Positions 23,657 to 35,800 of a stretch of DNA of 64,000 nucleotides are shown here, in pieces. Both the position numbers and the translations under genes were made by a program. The stretch's first letter is position 1, and each line of letters opens with the position of its first letter. Source of the DNA: Zygaena filipendulae (lineage: Eukaryota > Arthropoda > Insecta > Lepidoptera > Zygaenidae). A model generated the notes under the pieces. That model was not told where the DNA came from, searched no databases, and saw nothing but the letters and a program-made list of their open reading frames with translations. The stretch lies in assembly GCA_907165275.2 (NCBI GenBank), contig OU015662.1:1123501-1187500 (forward strand). Reading direction: 5' to 3'.

Positions 23657-24021
23657 TTATCGTCATGGATGTTTCTTAAATTCCAAAAGTAAAGACTTGC
23701 TCTATAATGCTTCCATCAATACGAAAATTTCAACGTGAACCTACTAGTGTAAGTTCATTAATTCGATGCTTTGCAGTTGGTGTGCAATGGCAAATAAAAT
23801 ACCTAGACGATAATATTCATCTCAACATTCTTCATGCTATCCAGTCTTGTGATGTTATAGAACATTTCTAAGGTGTTTTTGGATGACTTATTATGCAGTT
23901 TACGTGCACATAAAGACAGCATAAAGACAGACAAATGAAACAAGCCGTATGTGGTCCCCGCCCGTTGACTGGGCGAGCGCGCAGCGGTGAAAAATGGAAT
24001 TTTTTGTAACTTTATATTGTT

Positions 24022-24252
24022 ACTAGCTGTCCCCCGCGATTTCATCCGCGGTAATTTCGGAGTTCCCGCGGAGGTTGCGGGAAAAAAGTACTCTATGTCC
24101 TTCAGTTCCCGAGGGAATTCCGGGATAAAAACTATCCTATCTTTTAAGTTGGACCATATTATAAATGGTTGCAAAATTTTATCAAAATCCGTTTAGTAGT
24201 TTCGGAGTCCATCGCGGACAAACAACGTGACACGTGATTTATATATATTTGA
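24022..24252 (+). repeat. Metulj-like element, ACACGTGATTTATATA subfamily
   Basis: Head TACTAGCTGTCCCCCGCGAT at 24022; tail GTGACACGTGATTTATATAT. Closely similar to the units of the 21.9-22.6 kb array. Confidence 0.85.
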
Positions 24253-24399
24253 TAAAATTTTCCCATTTGTCACCAGAGATGGGGACTATTGGGGCTGACC
24301 CGAAGTATAACGGCCTCGTTACTTTTATTGATGTACTTACATTTCGAGTGCCCGTTTTATAGCTAGATAGGTATAGTCTATCACACCAATTTATTAATG

Positions 24400-24575
24400 A
24401 CTAGCTGACAGATTTTCCCCGCGGTTTCACCCGCGTTAATTTCAGAGTTCCCGCGGGAATTTCGGGTTACAATATAACCTATGTTACTGAGGGATAATGT
24501 AGCATTCTGATGGTAAAAGAATTTTTGAAATCGATCCAGTAGTTTTTGAGTTAAATCGTAACAAACAAAAAAAAT
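24400..24575 (+). repeat. Metulj-like SINE copy
   Basis: CCCCGCGGTTTCACCCGCGT at 24417, ACAATATAACCTATGTTACT, then AGTTTTTGAGTTAAATCGTA. Confidence 0.82.
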
Positions 24576-25484
24576 AAAATATCTTTCTCTTATAATAAAT
24601 GCGATTTATAAATGCGAGTATGTTTGTAACTCCTTTACGCTGTAACAGTTGGACGAAATTGAATGAAATGTAGGAGGATGTTGCTAGTCGTCCACTAAAC
24701 GGACGAATAATATAAAATTAATCATTATAATATTATTATGTCAGGACAAGAATTGTATACGAAAGTTTTTTTTCGGAAAACCACGGTATATAAGTATAGG
24801 GTATAAGTCGAAAATTTATGATAATTTTCTATCAAAACCTCACTGATTAGTCAAGAAATTTCGAAATCTACCTACTTGACCTATGTAGCTAGCTATAAGG
24901 CAGGAGTAGACATCAGTCAAGAGAAGATTCTTATCCTGGAGTTCCCGAGGGAGGGGATTCAATTCACGCAGTTGAATCCGCGGGAAACCACTATTTATTT
25001 ATTTATTTATTCTCCATTGCACAAAATGTTCCTTGCGGCATTCTCTAGCATTGGGTAGACAGAGGAATATAGAGAATAGGGTGTGCAACCTGCGAAAAAA
25101 ATGAAAAATAATAAATAGAATTATACTAATAAACTAGAACATAAAGACAGAACATAAACATAATTGTAATTAATATATATTTATTTACTTTACATGCCTA
25201 CTATAACACATGTATATACGACAGATACGTACTATACACATACCAACATAATAAAATACATGGGTACATAAATAAAGCTATAGCAAGAGATAACTTTTTC
25301 ATAAAAGCGCTATTCAAATAGAAGTCCGGTCGTCGTCTCGACCCCTCACAGGCTCACATTGAGAATGGAGAGCAAATACAGCCAGCTAGATAGGTGCGCG
25401 ATATGAAGCGCCCGCTGCGATCGATGCCGCCCGCTGACGTCAGAGCATACAGCCTACATACCCCTTTAGTAGCTATATAAAAAC

Positions 25485-26113
25485 CCTTATAAATGCGAAT
25501 GTGAGTTTTTTTGGTCGTTTGTTTGTTACGTTTTCACGCTTTAACTACTCGACCGATCATGATGAAATTCTGCAAACACGTTGTCAGTGGTACAGAGAAA
25601 GATATAAGCAACTTTTAATCTCGGGATTCCCGTGGAAGCTCTGAAACTAAGCATGCACGCAGGGAATAGCTGGTTTACTCATAATAATTATCCTGTTTTT
25701 GTAATTATGTGCTGCTGCTGTTTCACCCGCGATAATTTCGGAGTTGCCGCGGGAATTCCATAGTAAAAGTATATGTTATGTGTTTAACTTTTAATCCAAT
25801 TAATAAACTGTTTGTGTGCGAAAAAGGTATTCAAATCCGTTCAGCCGTTTTTGCGTGATTGAGTAACAAACAAACATACCTATATACTTTCACATTTAGG
25901 TATTTAATACTAGCTGACCCCCGCGGTTTCACCCGCGGTAATTTCGGAGTTCCCGCGGGAATTCCGGGATAAAAAGTACCGTATGCCCTAGTCAGGATCC
26001 CTGAGAACGTGTATGCAAAATTTCATGATGATCAGTTGAGCCGATAAAGCGTGAAAGCGTAACAGACAGACAGACAGACAGAGTTACTTTAGCATTTGTA
26101 ATATTAGTAGGGA
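25485..26113. repeat. Cluster of three Metulj-like copies
   Basis: A reversed copy at about 25485-25670 (AAATGCGAATGTGAG to CGGGATTCCCGTGGAAGCTC), a forward copy at about 25708-25905, and a forward full copy at 25910-26113 whose head reads CCCCCGCGGTTTCACCCGCG. The tail of the last includes a (CAGA)n stretch, AACAGACAGACAGACAGACA. Confidence 0.82.
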
Positions 26114-27149
26114 TTAATAGGATCAACACCCAAACTGAGAGTAAATATCAATATTGATATAGGTACATCAAATGTTTACCCTGATGCTGGATCGAGCCCT
26201 AACTACCAAAAAACAAAATTGAAAATAAAATAACATACAAAAAAAAAAAAAACTAATCTTTTCTCTTGATAATATTAGTAAAGATAAGTCCATTTTTTTT
26301 AGAAAACCATGCAGCATTAATTCCATTCTTTTGAGTTTTTGTTCGGAGATGTTGGAGTTGTTTTACATCTTATGACCAGAGAGAACTTATGACTGTCAAC
26401 TAAGCGACATCTGGAAAACGTGTAGTGTTAATTATTCTAAACAGACACCCACGGCACAGAATTTACTTAGGTATGTAGGTAGTATCTACCTATACAGAAT
26501 GTTGTTTTGGTCAGCAACGCGCGTAACGGAGGTAGTAATATAACTAATATGGGTTCTAAAAAAAATATAAAAAAAAAATATTTTTTATAATTCGGAACAT
26601 TATTTAAAAGAAAATCTCTGCACAAGATATCTAAAAATGTTTACATTAAATGGTAATTGGTAAAGCCTTAGCGCGTAGACTAGAGCTACGACATCTACGC
26701 GCTACGAGCAGCTACATCGCGCGTCGCGTCGTCGCCGGTACCTACTTAGGTAGGTACCTACTTTTGCACAAACGTTTTACCTATTTAGATCACGGTAAGT
26801 AAACAACACATTTTAGACTCTCTTTCCCTCCATACTTTACTGGGCTTAGGACCGGCAAAGGAACTGAATAATTTAGAAATTATTAAATTAGAAATGACAT
26901 TTTTATCCATTAATAATATCCATTAAAGTTCTATGGCGCTGTTATTAAGTACCTTTGGCGTATTTAAAAAGGTGAACGAACTTATTTACAATCATTAAAC
27001 GTGATTTACAAATTATTGATTACACATAACACGAAGTCTTCTAAAAGTTTTTTTTATTTACACTGATTTTACGTTAACGGTTTATCTGTTCAGTGTCTAC
27101 CGCGTTGCGCGATGCACACAGAAGCACGACATCGCAAATTGTCTTTTAA
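26114..27149. other. Gene-free stretch
   Basis: Mostly AT-rich. A short GC-rich segment (26670-26740, CGCGCGTCGCGTCGTCGCCG) is followed by palindromic GGTAGGTACCTACTT words. No exon or named repeat found. Confidence 0.5.
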
Positions 27150-27675
27150 TCACGATAAAACAGTTTCATTCTTCGTAATCACTTCTAAAGCGTTCAGTAT
27201 CTCTTGTTTTAATGTGTCGGCGTATTCGTCATGCGTACCACTTTACGTCACCCCACAAATAAAAGTCCAATTGAGTTAGATCGGGTGAACGTGGTGGCCA
27301 CGGTATGGGTCCACCTCTTCCTATCCAACGATCACCAAACTCCGATGTTAAATGGTCAATGCCAAAGCTTCGCCCAGCATCCCAGGTAGGTATTCGCGCG
27401 CGGCTGCGCACGAAAGTAGGTATTCAAGGACTGCATCTTGAACATTAACAGGGAGCCCAGATTGACCTCTACCTGTTGTGTGACGAGGTGTAGCGAATGT
27501 TACCCATTCCCTGAGACTAAAAACAACAGTCCTTATGGTGTAACGAGTTTCACTTGGACGAGTTGAAAACGTCGCACTCCACTCGGCCACACTATTCGCT
27601 TTATCTTCGCTATTACTAAATACTCAATAAATCGTAAATTTCACTATTGGTTAATCCTGCGAACGACCGAGCCAT
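27150..27675 (-). pseudogene. Internally deleted transposase relic (mariner-related / DUF4817-like)
   Basis: The minus strand starts with MARSFAGLTNSEIYDLLSI and a stop. It then runs into a helix-turn-helix-like region with the signature RHTTGRGQSGLPVNVQDAVL. After a jump, the C-terminal catalytic block appears (WIGRGGPIPWPPRSPDLTQL, then DFYLWGDVK) and a tail YADTLKQEILNALEVITKNE ending at the stop 27152-27150. WPPRSPDLTPLDFFLWG is a hallmark of DDE transposases of insect mariner-related elements. The region between the N-terminal domain and the last block is far too short, so the first catalytic acidic residues are deleted. With stops and frameshifts it cannot be functional. Confidence 0.75.
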
Positions 27676-27930
27676 TTTAGCACAGAAACAACGCACGCGC
27701 AATAGCCGCGGCTGTGGGAGGCAGACTGGCTGGCGCTGGCCGCTGGCGCTAGCGCCGGCGGGCGGGGGTGGCACATCGCCGCGCCCCCCGGCCCCCGCCG
27801 CCCGCCCGCCCCGCCGCATTCGCCCGCGTTCCCACCGAGGCGGGGTGTATGTAGGTACTATGTACGTAGGTACTATTGCATGCCATATGATGCGCGCCGC
27901 GCCGCGCGGTCAACGACCGGTAGCGTAGGC
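27676..27930. other. GC-rich island next to the transposase relic
   Basis: A C/G-dense stretch (27700-27840, for example CGCCCCCCGGCCCCCGCCGC). There is no convincing ORF with homology. It may be a CpG-rich promoter-like segment upstream of the K2P gene, or simple low-complexity DNA. Confidence 0.4.
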
Positions 27931-28138
27931 TCGCCCGCTTGTATAAACAAAATAAATAATTTTTTCGGATTTTCCTTGAAAAAATAATTATTTTTTTTTA
28001 TATTTTTTTTGACATCAGTATCGTTAGTACAACCACCTCTGTGACGGGCGTTGTTGACCAAAACAACAGCTTGTATAGTCTGAGTAACGACTAACTAGGT
28101 ACGTAGGTCTAGGTAAATACGGAAAGATACCTAAGATC

Positions 28139-28545
28139 ATCTAATATATATAAATCACGTGTCACGTTGTTTGTCCGCGATGGACTCCGAAACTACTGAA
28201 CGGATTTTGATAAAATTTTGGAACCATTCATAAAATGGTCCAACTTAAAAGATAGGATAGTTTTTATCCCGAAATTCCCTCGGGAACTGAACCTCCGCGG
28301 GAACTCCGAAATTACCGCGGATGAAATCGCGGGGGACAGCTAGTCTAATATATATAAATCACGTGTCACGTTGTTTGTCCGCGATGGACTCCGAAACTAC
28401 AGAATAATATGGGCCAACTTAAAAGATAGGATAGTTTTTATCCCGGAATTCTCTCGGGAACTGAAGGACATAGAGTACTTTTTCCCGCAACCTCCGCGGG
28501 AACTCCGAAATTACCGCGGATGAAATCGCGGGGGACAGCTAGTTG
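28139..28545 (-). repeat. Tandem pair of reversed Metulj-like elements
   Basis: Two units (28139-28342 and 28343-28545) each begin TCTAATATATATAAATCACG and end CGCGGGGGACAGCTAGT, in direct repeat. Same subfamily as the 21.9-22.6 kb array. Confidence 0.85.
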
Positions 28546-28637
28546 ATATATAAAAAAACCTAAAATATTATTTCACACTTATAATGTTTTCCGATATTAC
28601 CTAAATTTTTTTAATTTTCATACCACCATCAAACCGA

Positions 28638-28695
28638 CCGTTTTCCATTTACAAATTTCATAATCAGTGTTATGAAATTTACAAATGGAAAACCG
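28638..28695. repeat. Imperfect hairpin, 25-bp arms
   Basis: CCGTTTTCCATTTACAAATT... pairs with ...AAATTTACAAATGGAAAACCG downstream, with three mismatches and an 8-nt loop. Confidence 0.6.
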
Positions 28696-29719
28696 AGAGA
28701 TGGACTGCAAAAGTCCCATTCGATTTTATCCACTTACAAGAGTAAGAAACCGACCGGCACCGTTTTTATCTCGCTAATTTATCTGGATTCGTTATACGAC
28801 AGATCGTAATCCTATTACCAGCCAAGAGATAGCTGAAGGCTGAAAGAAAAGTAATTACAAGAACCCAACTCGACAGGGGGGGAACTCTAATGCGTCCCTG
28901 AATAATTCATTCGATGCGAGAACCTAATTAAAACTGTATTACTACACACGTAAGAATGTGAGTTCGTCAATGACAATTGCCTGCAATTTAATTGCCCAAA
29001 AACGCAATAAAACCTCTTTACACGTTGAAATAAAGTGACCCTTGATAATTTTCATTGTGTAATTGAACACGAAAGACATCGTGGATTTTCAAATTTATAT
29101 TAAAGTAACATATTTTAGGTTGCGACTTACACCTGTGAAACATTAAAAAAACATAGCTTCTTAGATATTTCATTTAAAGAGCAATCAGTTGTAGAATAAG
29201 TAAAATAGAATAAATATAATAATTAATATTTGTGCTATTATTGTGTATTAGTAATTATAGATTAATTTTGATGATAATTCTATAGCTTATATGAAAAAAA
29301 CTAGCTTTTCCTCGCGGTTTTGCCCGCGTTAATGTCACCCGCGGGGAACTATTTTCGCGACACGCGATTCGAATGAAACAAAGCCTATATTATGTATAGC
29401 TTCTGGCTTAGCTTGACCTATCTACTTTTCTTTTATCGCCCCCTCTTAATTTTAGGTAAAATATTCAATGTAAAGAATCGTAAAGAATCAAGAATCGAAT
29501 CGAATTTAATTTCGCTAAGACTAAAGTCTTTTTGATGGTTGTGAGTATGTAGCAATGTCCGTTATGCGTGAAAAATGGCAAAAATACACGGAACTCATTT
29601 CGAAAAAAATTACAGTTGCTTTGTTTTACCGTAGAGAAGCTAGTCTAGTCTTTTTTACACCAATGATGAATACAAACAAAACTTTATTTGCAGATATCTA
29701 CTGTAAACGAGCGACCACA

Positions 29720-29810
29720 ATGAGGCTGTACAGACCTGGCTGTTTGGACGATATTCCATTGCTTCGACTGCTGTTGTTGCTTTCTGCCATGATCACCTAT
29801 TTATTGATTG
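29720..29810 (+). CDS. K2P alternative exon 1A (start and TM1, first half)
   Basis: Encodes [20 protein letters not shown] and most of TM1, ending at donor TTGATTG|GTAAGTG. A probable acceptor ends at 29693, so a non-coding first exon and promoter should lie further upstream; they were not identified. Confidence 0.85.
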
Positions 29811-32800
29811 GTAAGTGAAGAAAGAAGAAAGAAAGAAAATAAATTTGTTTGCCAACTAACACAAAAATATTACAACTGCGACAATACAAAAATAAGTAAG
29901 TAGTGTATAAGTAAGTGGTGATAAAATATCCCGTCAGTGCCCACATGTGAAATGAAATACTATGGATATCGGACCTCTTCTTTTTCTTCTTATTGACTTT
30001 CTGATTTACCTAATGCATTCAACCAGTTTCAAATTAAATAAAAATGTTTGATTTGTCGGAACTCTTGGAAGCATCGAAGACTGTACCGTACCGTCAGCGT
30101 CAGGTACTGATTGCACTGTACCGTAAAACATAAGCTATACTTTTCGGTTTAACCCGTGGTAATTTCGGAGTTCCCGCGAGAATTCCGAGATAAAAAGTAC
30201 CTACCCTATGACACTCAGGAACACTGTTGAATTCTATGGTAAAATAATTTTTAAAATCGATTCAGATCCAGAGATTAACCCCTACAACCTCATAAACTCA
30301 CAAACTTTACCTTTTTATAATATTCGTAATTATAATATGTAGATTATTGTGTAAAGTATGCCTACCCAACTATTTACTCATTAATTTTTTAAAGGTGAAA
30401 TGAAATATCTAAGCTCGTCTAACACACCGCAAAAAAGAGATTTCACTCGAGCTTTGTTTCACAAAATGAGTTTTATTTTACGAAGGAAAATTCAAATCTA
30501 ATTTCTAAACGTCGGTCGTGATAAAGTATTATTGCTTGAGACTCAATTGAGGCTATTTATTATCTGAGAGCAAAAGTGGATTCCGTTGCAGACAGATCGA
30601 TCATGCCTTGTTAGATCGATGGTTTATTCTCGGAATGTTCAAAGTTCGTTATTAGATTCGTTTGTCGTCTGTTAAGGCTCCCATAGCGTTGAAACTAGCA
30701 ACATCAGCTACCTATTAAAATTCATATCTTCTAAACAATAAGATGTGTTGAATAAGTAAAATCGACAATTGAATAAGTATGTAAATGGCTAGGTGACTAA
30801 ATTTTAGTTTTGATTCCGTCGTCTTATTATTTCTACTAATATTATAAATGTGGATGTTTGGATGTTTGTCACTTTGTTGTTACTCAATCACGCAAAAACG
30901 GCTGAACAGATTTGGATGAAATTTTGGCATGCAAGTTGTCAGAGATATGGAGAAGGACATAGGGTACTTTTTATCCCGGAATTCACGCAGGAACTTTGAA
31001 ATTACCGCGGGTGAAACCGCGGGGCACAGCTAGTATACTAATATCATAAAGAAGAATGATTTGATTTTTTGTTTGTTTGTTACGGTTTAACTCAAAAACT
31101 ACTGGACAGATTTTAAAAATTCTTTCACCATAAGAAAGCTACATTATCCCTGAGTAACATAGGCTATATTGTAATCCGGAATTCTCGCGGGAACTCCGAA
31201 ATTATCGTGGGTGAAACCGCGCGGGACAGCTAGTGAAGTTAAAAAGCTCCATTAAAAGCTCCTAGCAAATAGCATAGTATGATAGCATAGCAGAAGCAAA
31301 GATAGCCATTGCTCGATGCAATGGGCATGTTGACTAATTTTTTTTTAGCCCGTCTTGTAGATTTTTTTCATTTTTTACGTAATCAAAAAATAACGGTGAT
31401 ACATTGAGTTGAAATTTCGCGTGACGTCACTATTCGGACAGTTTGTATGGCGGTTTTAGCGGTTAGTGACGTCACGACCCCCTCACCCTAAACTTTATTG
31501 CGCTTTATCTCTGTATATTTTAATTTATTTGAAAAAGCAAAAAATACGGGTGTATTGTTTTTTATTTTCTAACTGACGGACTGATTTGAATTTTGATTTT
31601 CAAAAGTAGTCCACATCCCCATTGTATCTTTGCGAACCTTCCCGTCCCGTCGCGTCCTAGGTTTTATCTCGTTACGTATGCAGCGACCTTAACTCGGTCG
31701 CAATTTTCAAAGCCACGTAGGTACAGCGTGAACTTTTTAAATGACGTGTATAAGGAACTTTATGGTTCGTGAAAATAAAATGCCCTTTGTTTTTTGGCTG
31801 AGAGATCTGGTAACTTTACTACGGTTTCATTTTTGTTTGGCTTGAAAGTGTTTAACTTGTTTTAACTTTTAGCCCTTAATTAAATTAGGCCCGTTGGTTT
31901 TAATTAATATATCGTGTACCTACCTTATTTATACCTTTTGGACTGAGTAAACATGTTATAAACGCGAAAGTGAGTTTGTTTGTATGTGCGTTACGCTTCT
32001 CGATACAAGGTACATATAGGGCACTTTTTGTGCCACAATTCCCGTGTGAACTCCGAACCCCCTGGTTGAATCCCGAAATTCATACTACAATCTCAATAGT
32101 GACAGTAACTATTTTCTTCTTCTTCTTCTTCAATTATGGCAATCTATCGTGGGTTATCGCCATTTATCGCATTTAATTCAGACAATCTATTTACGTATTT
32201 TTAGCAATTAAAGTAATTATGGATTTTTCCCCAAGATAAAACAGGGTTCTCTCTCGAAAACCAGCTTCTTTCTTGTAAAACAAAATGGCTGCTGAACGGT
32301 GGTGAAAATATCGAATAAATAACGCGACAGGCGTCCACTCGCTACGACCTCCACCGGTCAACAACCGTGAACCGAGTCGCCCAACGTAATTATTTTATTC
32401 AGGTGCAATGGTGTTCTTGACGATCGAGGGTCCGCTGGAGAAACAGCTGGGGGAGGAAGTCGCCAAGGTGAAGAGTGACTTCTTGGAGGAACACCCTTGT
32501 GTTACAGGTGAGTGGCAAACGAATTGCGTCCTTTGTTTTATTTCATTGTTAGTGTTTCCTTCGGGGCAATGAAGGATATTTGAATATCGGGTAATATGTA
32601 GTAGCTGTTCCCCGCAGTTTCACCCGCGGTGATTTCGTTGTTCCTGCGGTAATACCGTAATAGGCGTGTATCCGGGGTATGAAAAACATAATTATATTTA
32701 GTCCGTCTTGTAGATTAATAAAAAATAATAGACTCTTTTATTTTTTGCTTTTTCAAATTATTGCCAAAATACTAAGTTAAAACGCATTAATGTTTAGAAG

Positions 32801-35800
32801 TTTAGGGGCTCTTGACGTCATAACTTGCTATAAACTGTAGCATCTCCGTTATATTTTTTGTTACGTAAAAAAAAAAATACGTGTCTAATATTTTTTATTA
32901 ATCTACAAGACTGACTAAAAATTAAAATTTGGTTGACAAGCCCTAAGACAAGACTAAGTAACCTATGTCCTTTTTGTACCCCTGAGAACAGGCAGGCGAA
33001 AATTTCATGAGTAGTTGAGGCGTGAAAGTGTAACAAACACACATTCGCATTTATAATACTGTACTGCATGGAATCCCAGCAATGGTCGTGACTCGTGATT
33101 TATCGATAAACGAATTGAGAACCATGAAAACCACTTTGCTTGATACAAAGTCAAACTACGCGCGTCGTTTTACCCCAAAAAAATTATTAAAGATAAAAAA
33201 AATAACAGTTCATAGAACTTTAACGTCAAATTTTTATTGTACATCATTGTCAGCATCAGACACCTAATCACTTTTGATAGTTTTCCGATCTTGTTGCAAA
33301 TTGCAATAGTGTAGTAGATATAAAGTTCAAGAACTGACCGAAGTGCTTACTCCATTTTTCATGGTGACGATACTGGATACATACAATGTATACCTACGTA
33401 CAGTTAAAACTCGACCTTGTTCCTTTGGTTTTTGAGTTCTATGTACTAAACTAGTTCAACTATAGGTGCCTGTAGGGTAGCTTCCTCTGGGTAAAGTTTA
33501 CGTTAGGTCATTTTCTAGCGATACATGGACGCAGATAAGCAATAACATGTTAACCCACAAAATTAAGTTATTCATTCAGAACGATTTATTGAGAGTTAGG
33601 GAACGTTTTTTAATTATGTGTTTACCTTATTACATTGCTTAAATATGTAACTAAATATTAAACATAAAAAATGTTGACACAAATGGCGCTACTACTTTTA
33701 AAATACGATTTACTCAAAATATCTGCAGTGTGGGTTAACACACTATTGCTTATCTATGTCCAAATGCTATAAATAATTTATATTTTTTAATGGGAGTCTT
33801 CCGATGAACGAACTCTATTGGGAACTAAACATAATATCGTTTGACATTATAATAGGTACCTAAGTATTTATTGGAATGGCACATCGTTTGTCGTATAGCA
33901 ACAGTAGCATCCATGCCTGTGTGTGTGTCACAATATCTTTCTAGTCGCACGTTTTAACAGCTAAGGTCTAGGGGAAATATAATCTACCTAATTTCATAAA
34001 TCACCAGGAGGCCCCACAATAACAGCCATTCTTCTGACAAACAGGCAGGTATACAAAAATTATCCAAGAAGAATTTTAATCGATGTGCAAAAAATTTAAT
34101 TCAGAACTATTTTATTATTAAGTCCGAATTTCTCCATAAAACTCGTCTAATTAATGCTTGGAAATTATCACACAACGCTGTTTGAAACTAAGATTTTGTA
34201 CTATGGATCAGTGATACCTGCTTCAAAGCGATCGCGGCTCGGTACCCCTTTTTGGCTACACAGTAAGTAGGTATTGTGTATGCACCAAATTTTGACACAA
34301 TGTGATTGTTGATCAACCTATCTAGGCACTTGTAATAATTAGTGTGAGTACTTACAAATTACTATTGAGTATTGTGTGTGCCAGATGGGTGTGTAAATAG
34401 TTACATAATTGTCAATTAAAGGTGATCATAGACAAAGAATAATTTCATTCAGAAGGCCGTTCGTTCGTAACACAAACAATAGATAACGGCGCGAAATTAG
34501 GTTCGCGCCAAGAGACGTGAAGCCACTTTATTACGTCCACCACCTGTGAGATTGCATATGCCTATGAAACCTATGGCTCAGACACAGATAGTATGATAAT
34601 ATTACTGATTCAGATATTGTTTACATTTATCTACACATTAACTAAATAAATATTATAAATAATATTTACTATATAAAAATCTCGGATTTCTTTAAATTCC
34701 AACTTATCCTTACTGTCTATATTTTAGAGTCTTATAGACAGAGTTTCAAATTTGAACCCGATTGGCGTAGTAGGTCACCATGCCTGCCCGCTAATCAAGA
34801 GGTTCCAGGTTCGATTCCCGGTGGGGGTGCACTCTGTGTGATGTACACAGGGTTCCACTTTCCAGTCTGGGTGTGTTTATACTATATATATAGTTTAATA
34901 TATATGTAATTCTATGTAGTATTATAACACGTTTGCTTGGTTTTCACGCCACAAGCTAATAATAGCTTACTGTGGGATCAAGTAGATTATTATTATTATT
35001 AAATACCAAATTAGGTCAAATACTTGCTCTTTACCCAGACTTATATCCCTGACTCTTAACACATAGAATGAAGCTAATTACTCTACTAGAGGTATATAAA
35101 ATTATACTTACTCACATTTCTAGATTGTTTATGATGTTAAATTGCGATCGAGTCCAACGATGCTAACGTGGTCCTAATTATCCTTCGATAATAATATTTA
35201 TTCGCAATTAAGTACGCAGCTCTAACCGCCGCACTCAGAGTCGACTTTAATGATTACTTAGTTAAGTATAGATTTTTAAAACAAAACTGCCGCAATCAGA
35301 AAAGTTTAATAAATTAATATTAATTGGCATTTAACTAAATAAGTTGCATGTCATTAAATGCCAATTAACTAAGTAATCATTAAAGTCGGCTCTGAGTGCG
35401 GCGGTAAGTTTTCTTATTCTGTAACTATGTCCCAACTTGTGTCTGTCTACTAGGTACTCCAAGTTTCTGACGAAAGTCAAATTTCAACCTTTAATCTAAC
35501 CTGTGTCTGTCATAATCTCAGATCACAGCAAACAAGGTTTTGTTTGCTGTGATCTGAGGTCATAATTCATCATAGTTAACTAACTGTCGCTAGGTTACAA
35601 TGACTAATGTAAGTCTATCTTAATACCTATCACCTATTCAATATATGTATAATATATTCATATATATGTAATAATATGTGTAGTATATATCACGTGTTGC
35701 TTGGTTTCCACGACACAAGCTTATAGCTTAGTGTGGGATCAAGTAGATCTGTGTGTTGTGAAGTGGATTATAAAAAAAAAAAAAAAATTACCATATAGAC

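Noticed and set aside
23803..24174. 123-codon minus ORF, and similar ORFs at 22064-22309, 37100-37300, 46325-46662, 43522-43791
   Set aside because: They run through Metulj-like repeats (translations such as FPRELKDIEYFFPATSAGTP recur), so they reflect repeat sequence, not genes.
29555..29719. Upstream ATG extending K2P isoform A by 55 residues
   Set aside because: A strong splice acceptor ends at 29693 inside this extension, and the sequence before 29720 does not resemble K2P N-termini.
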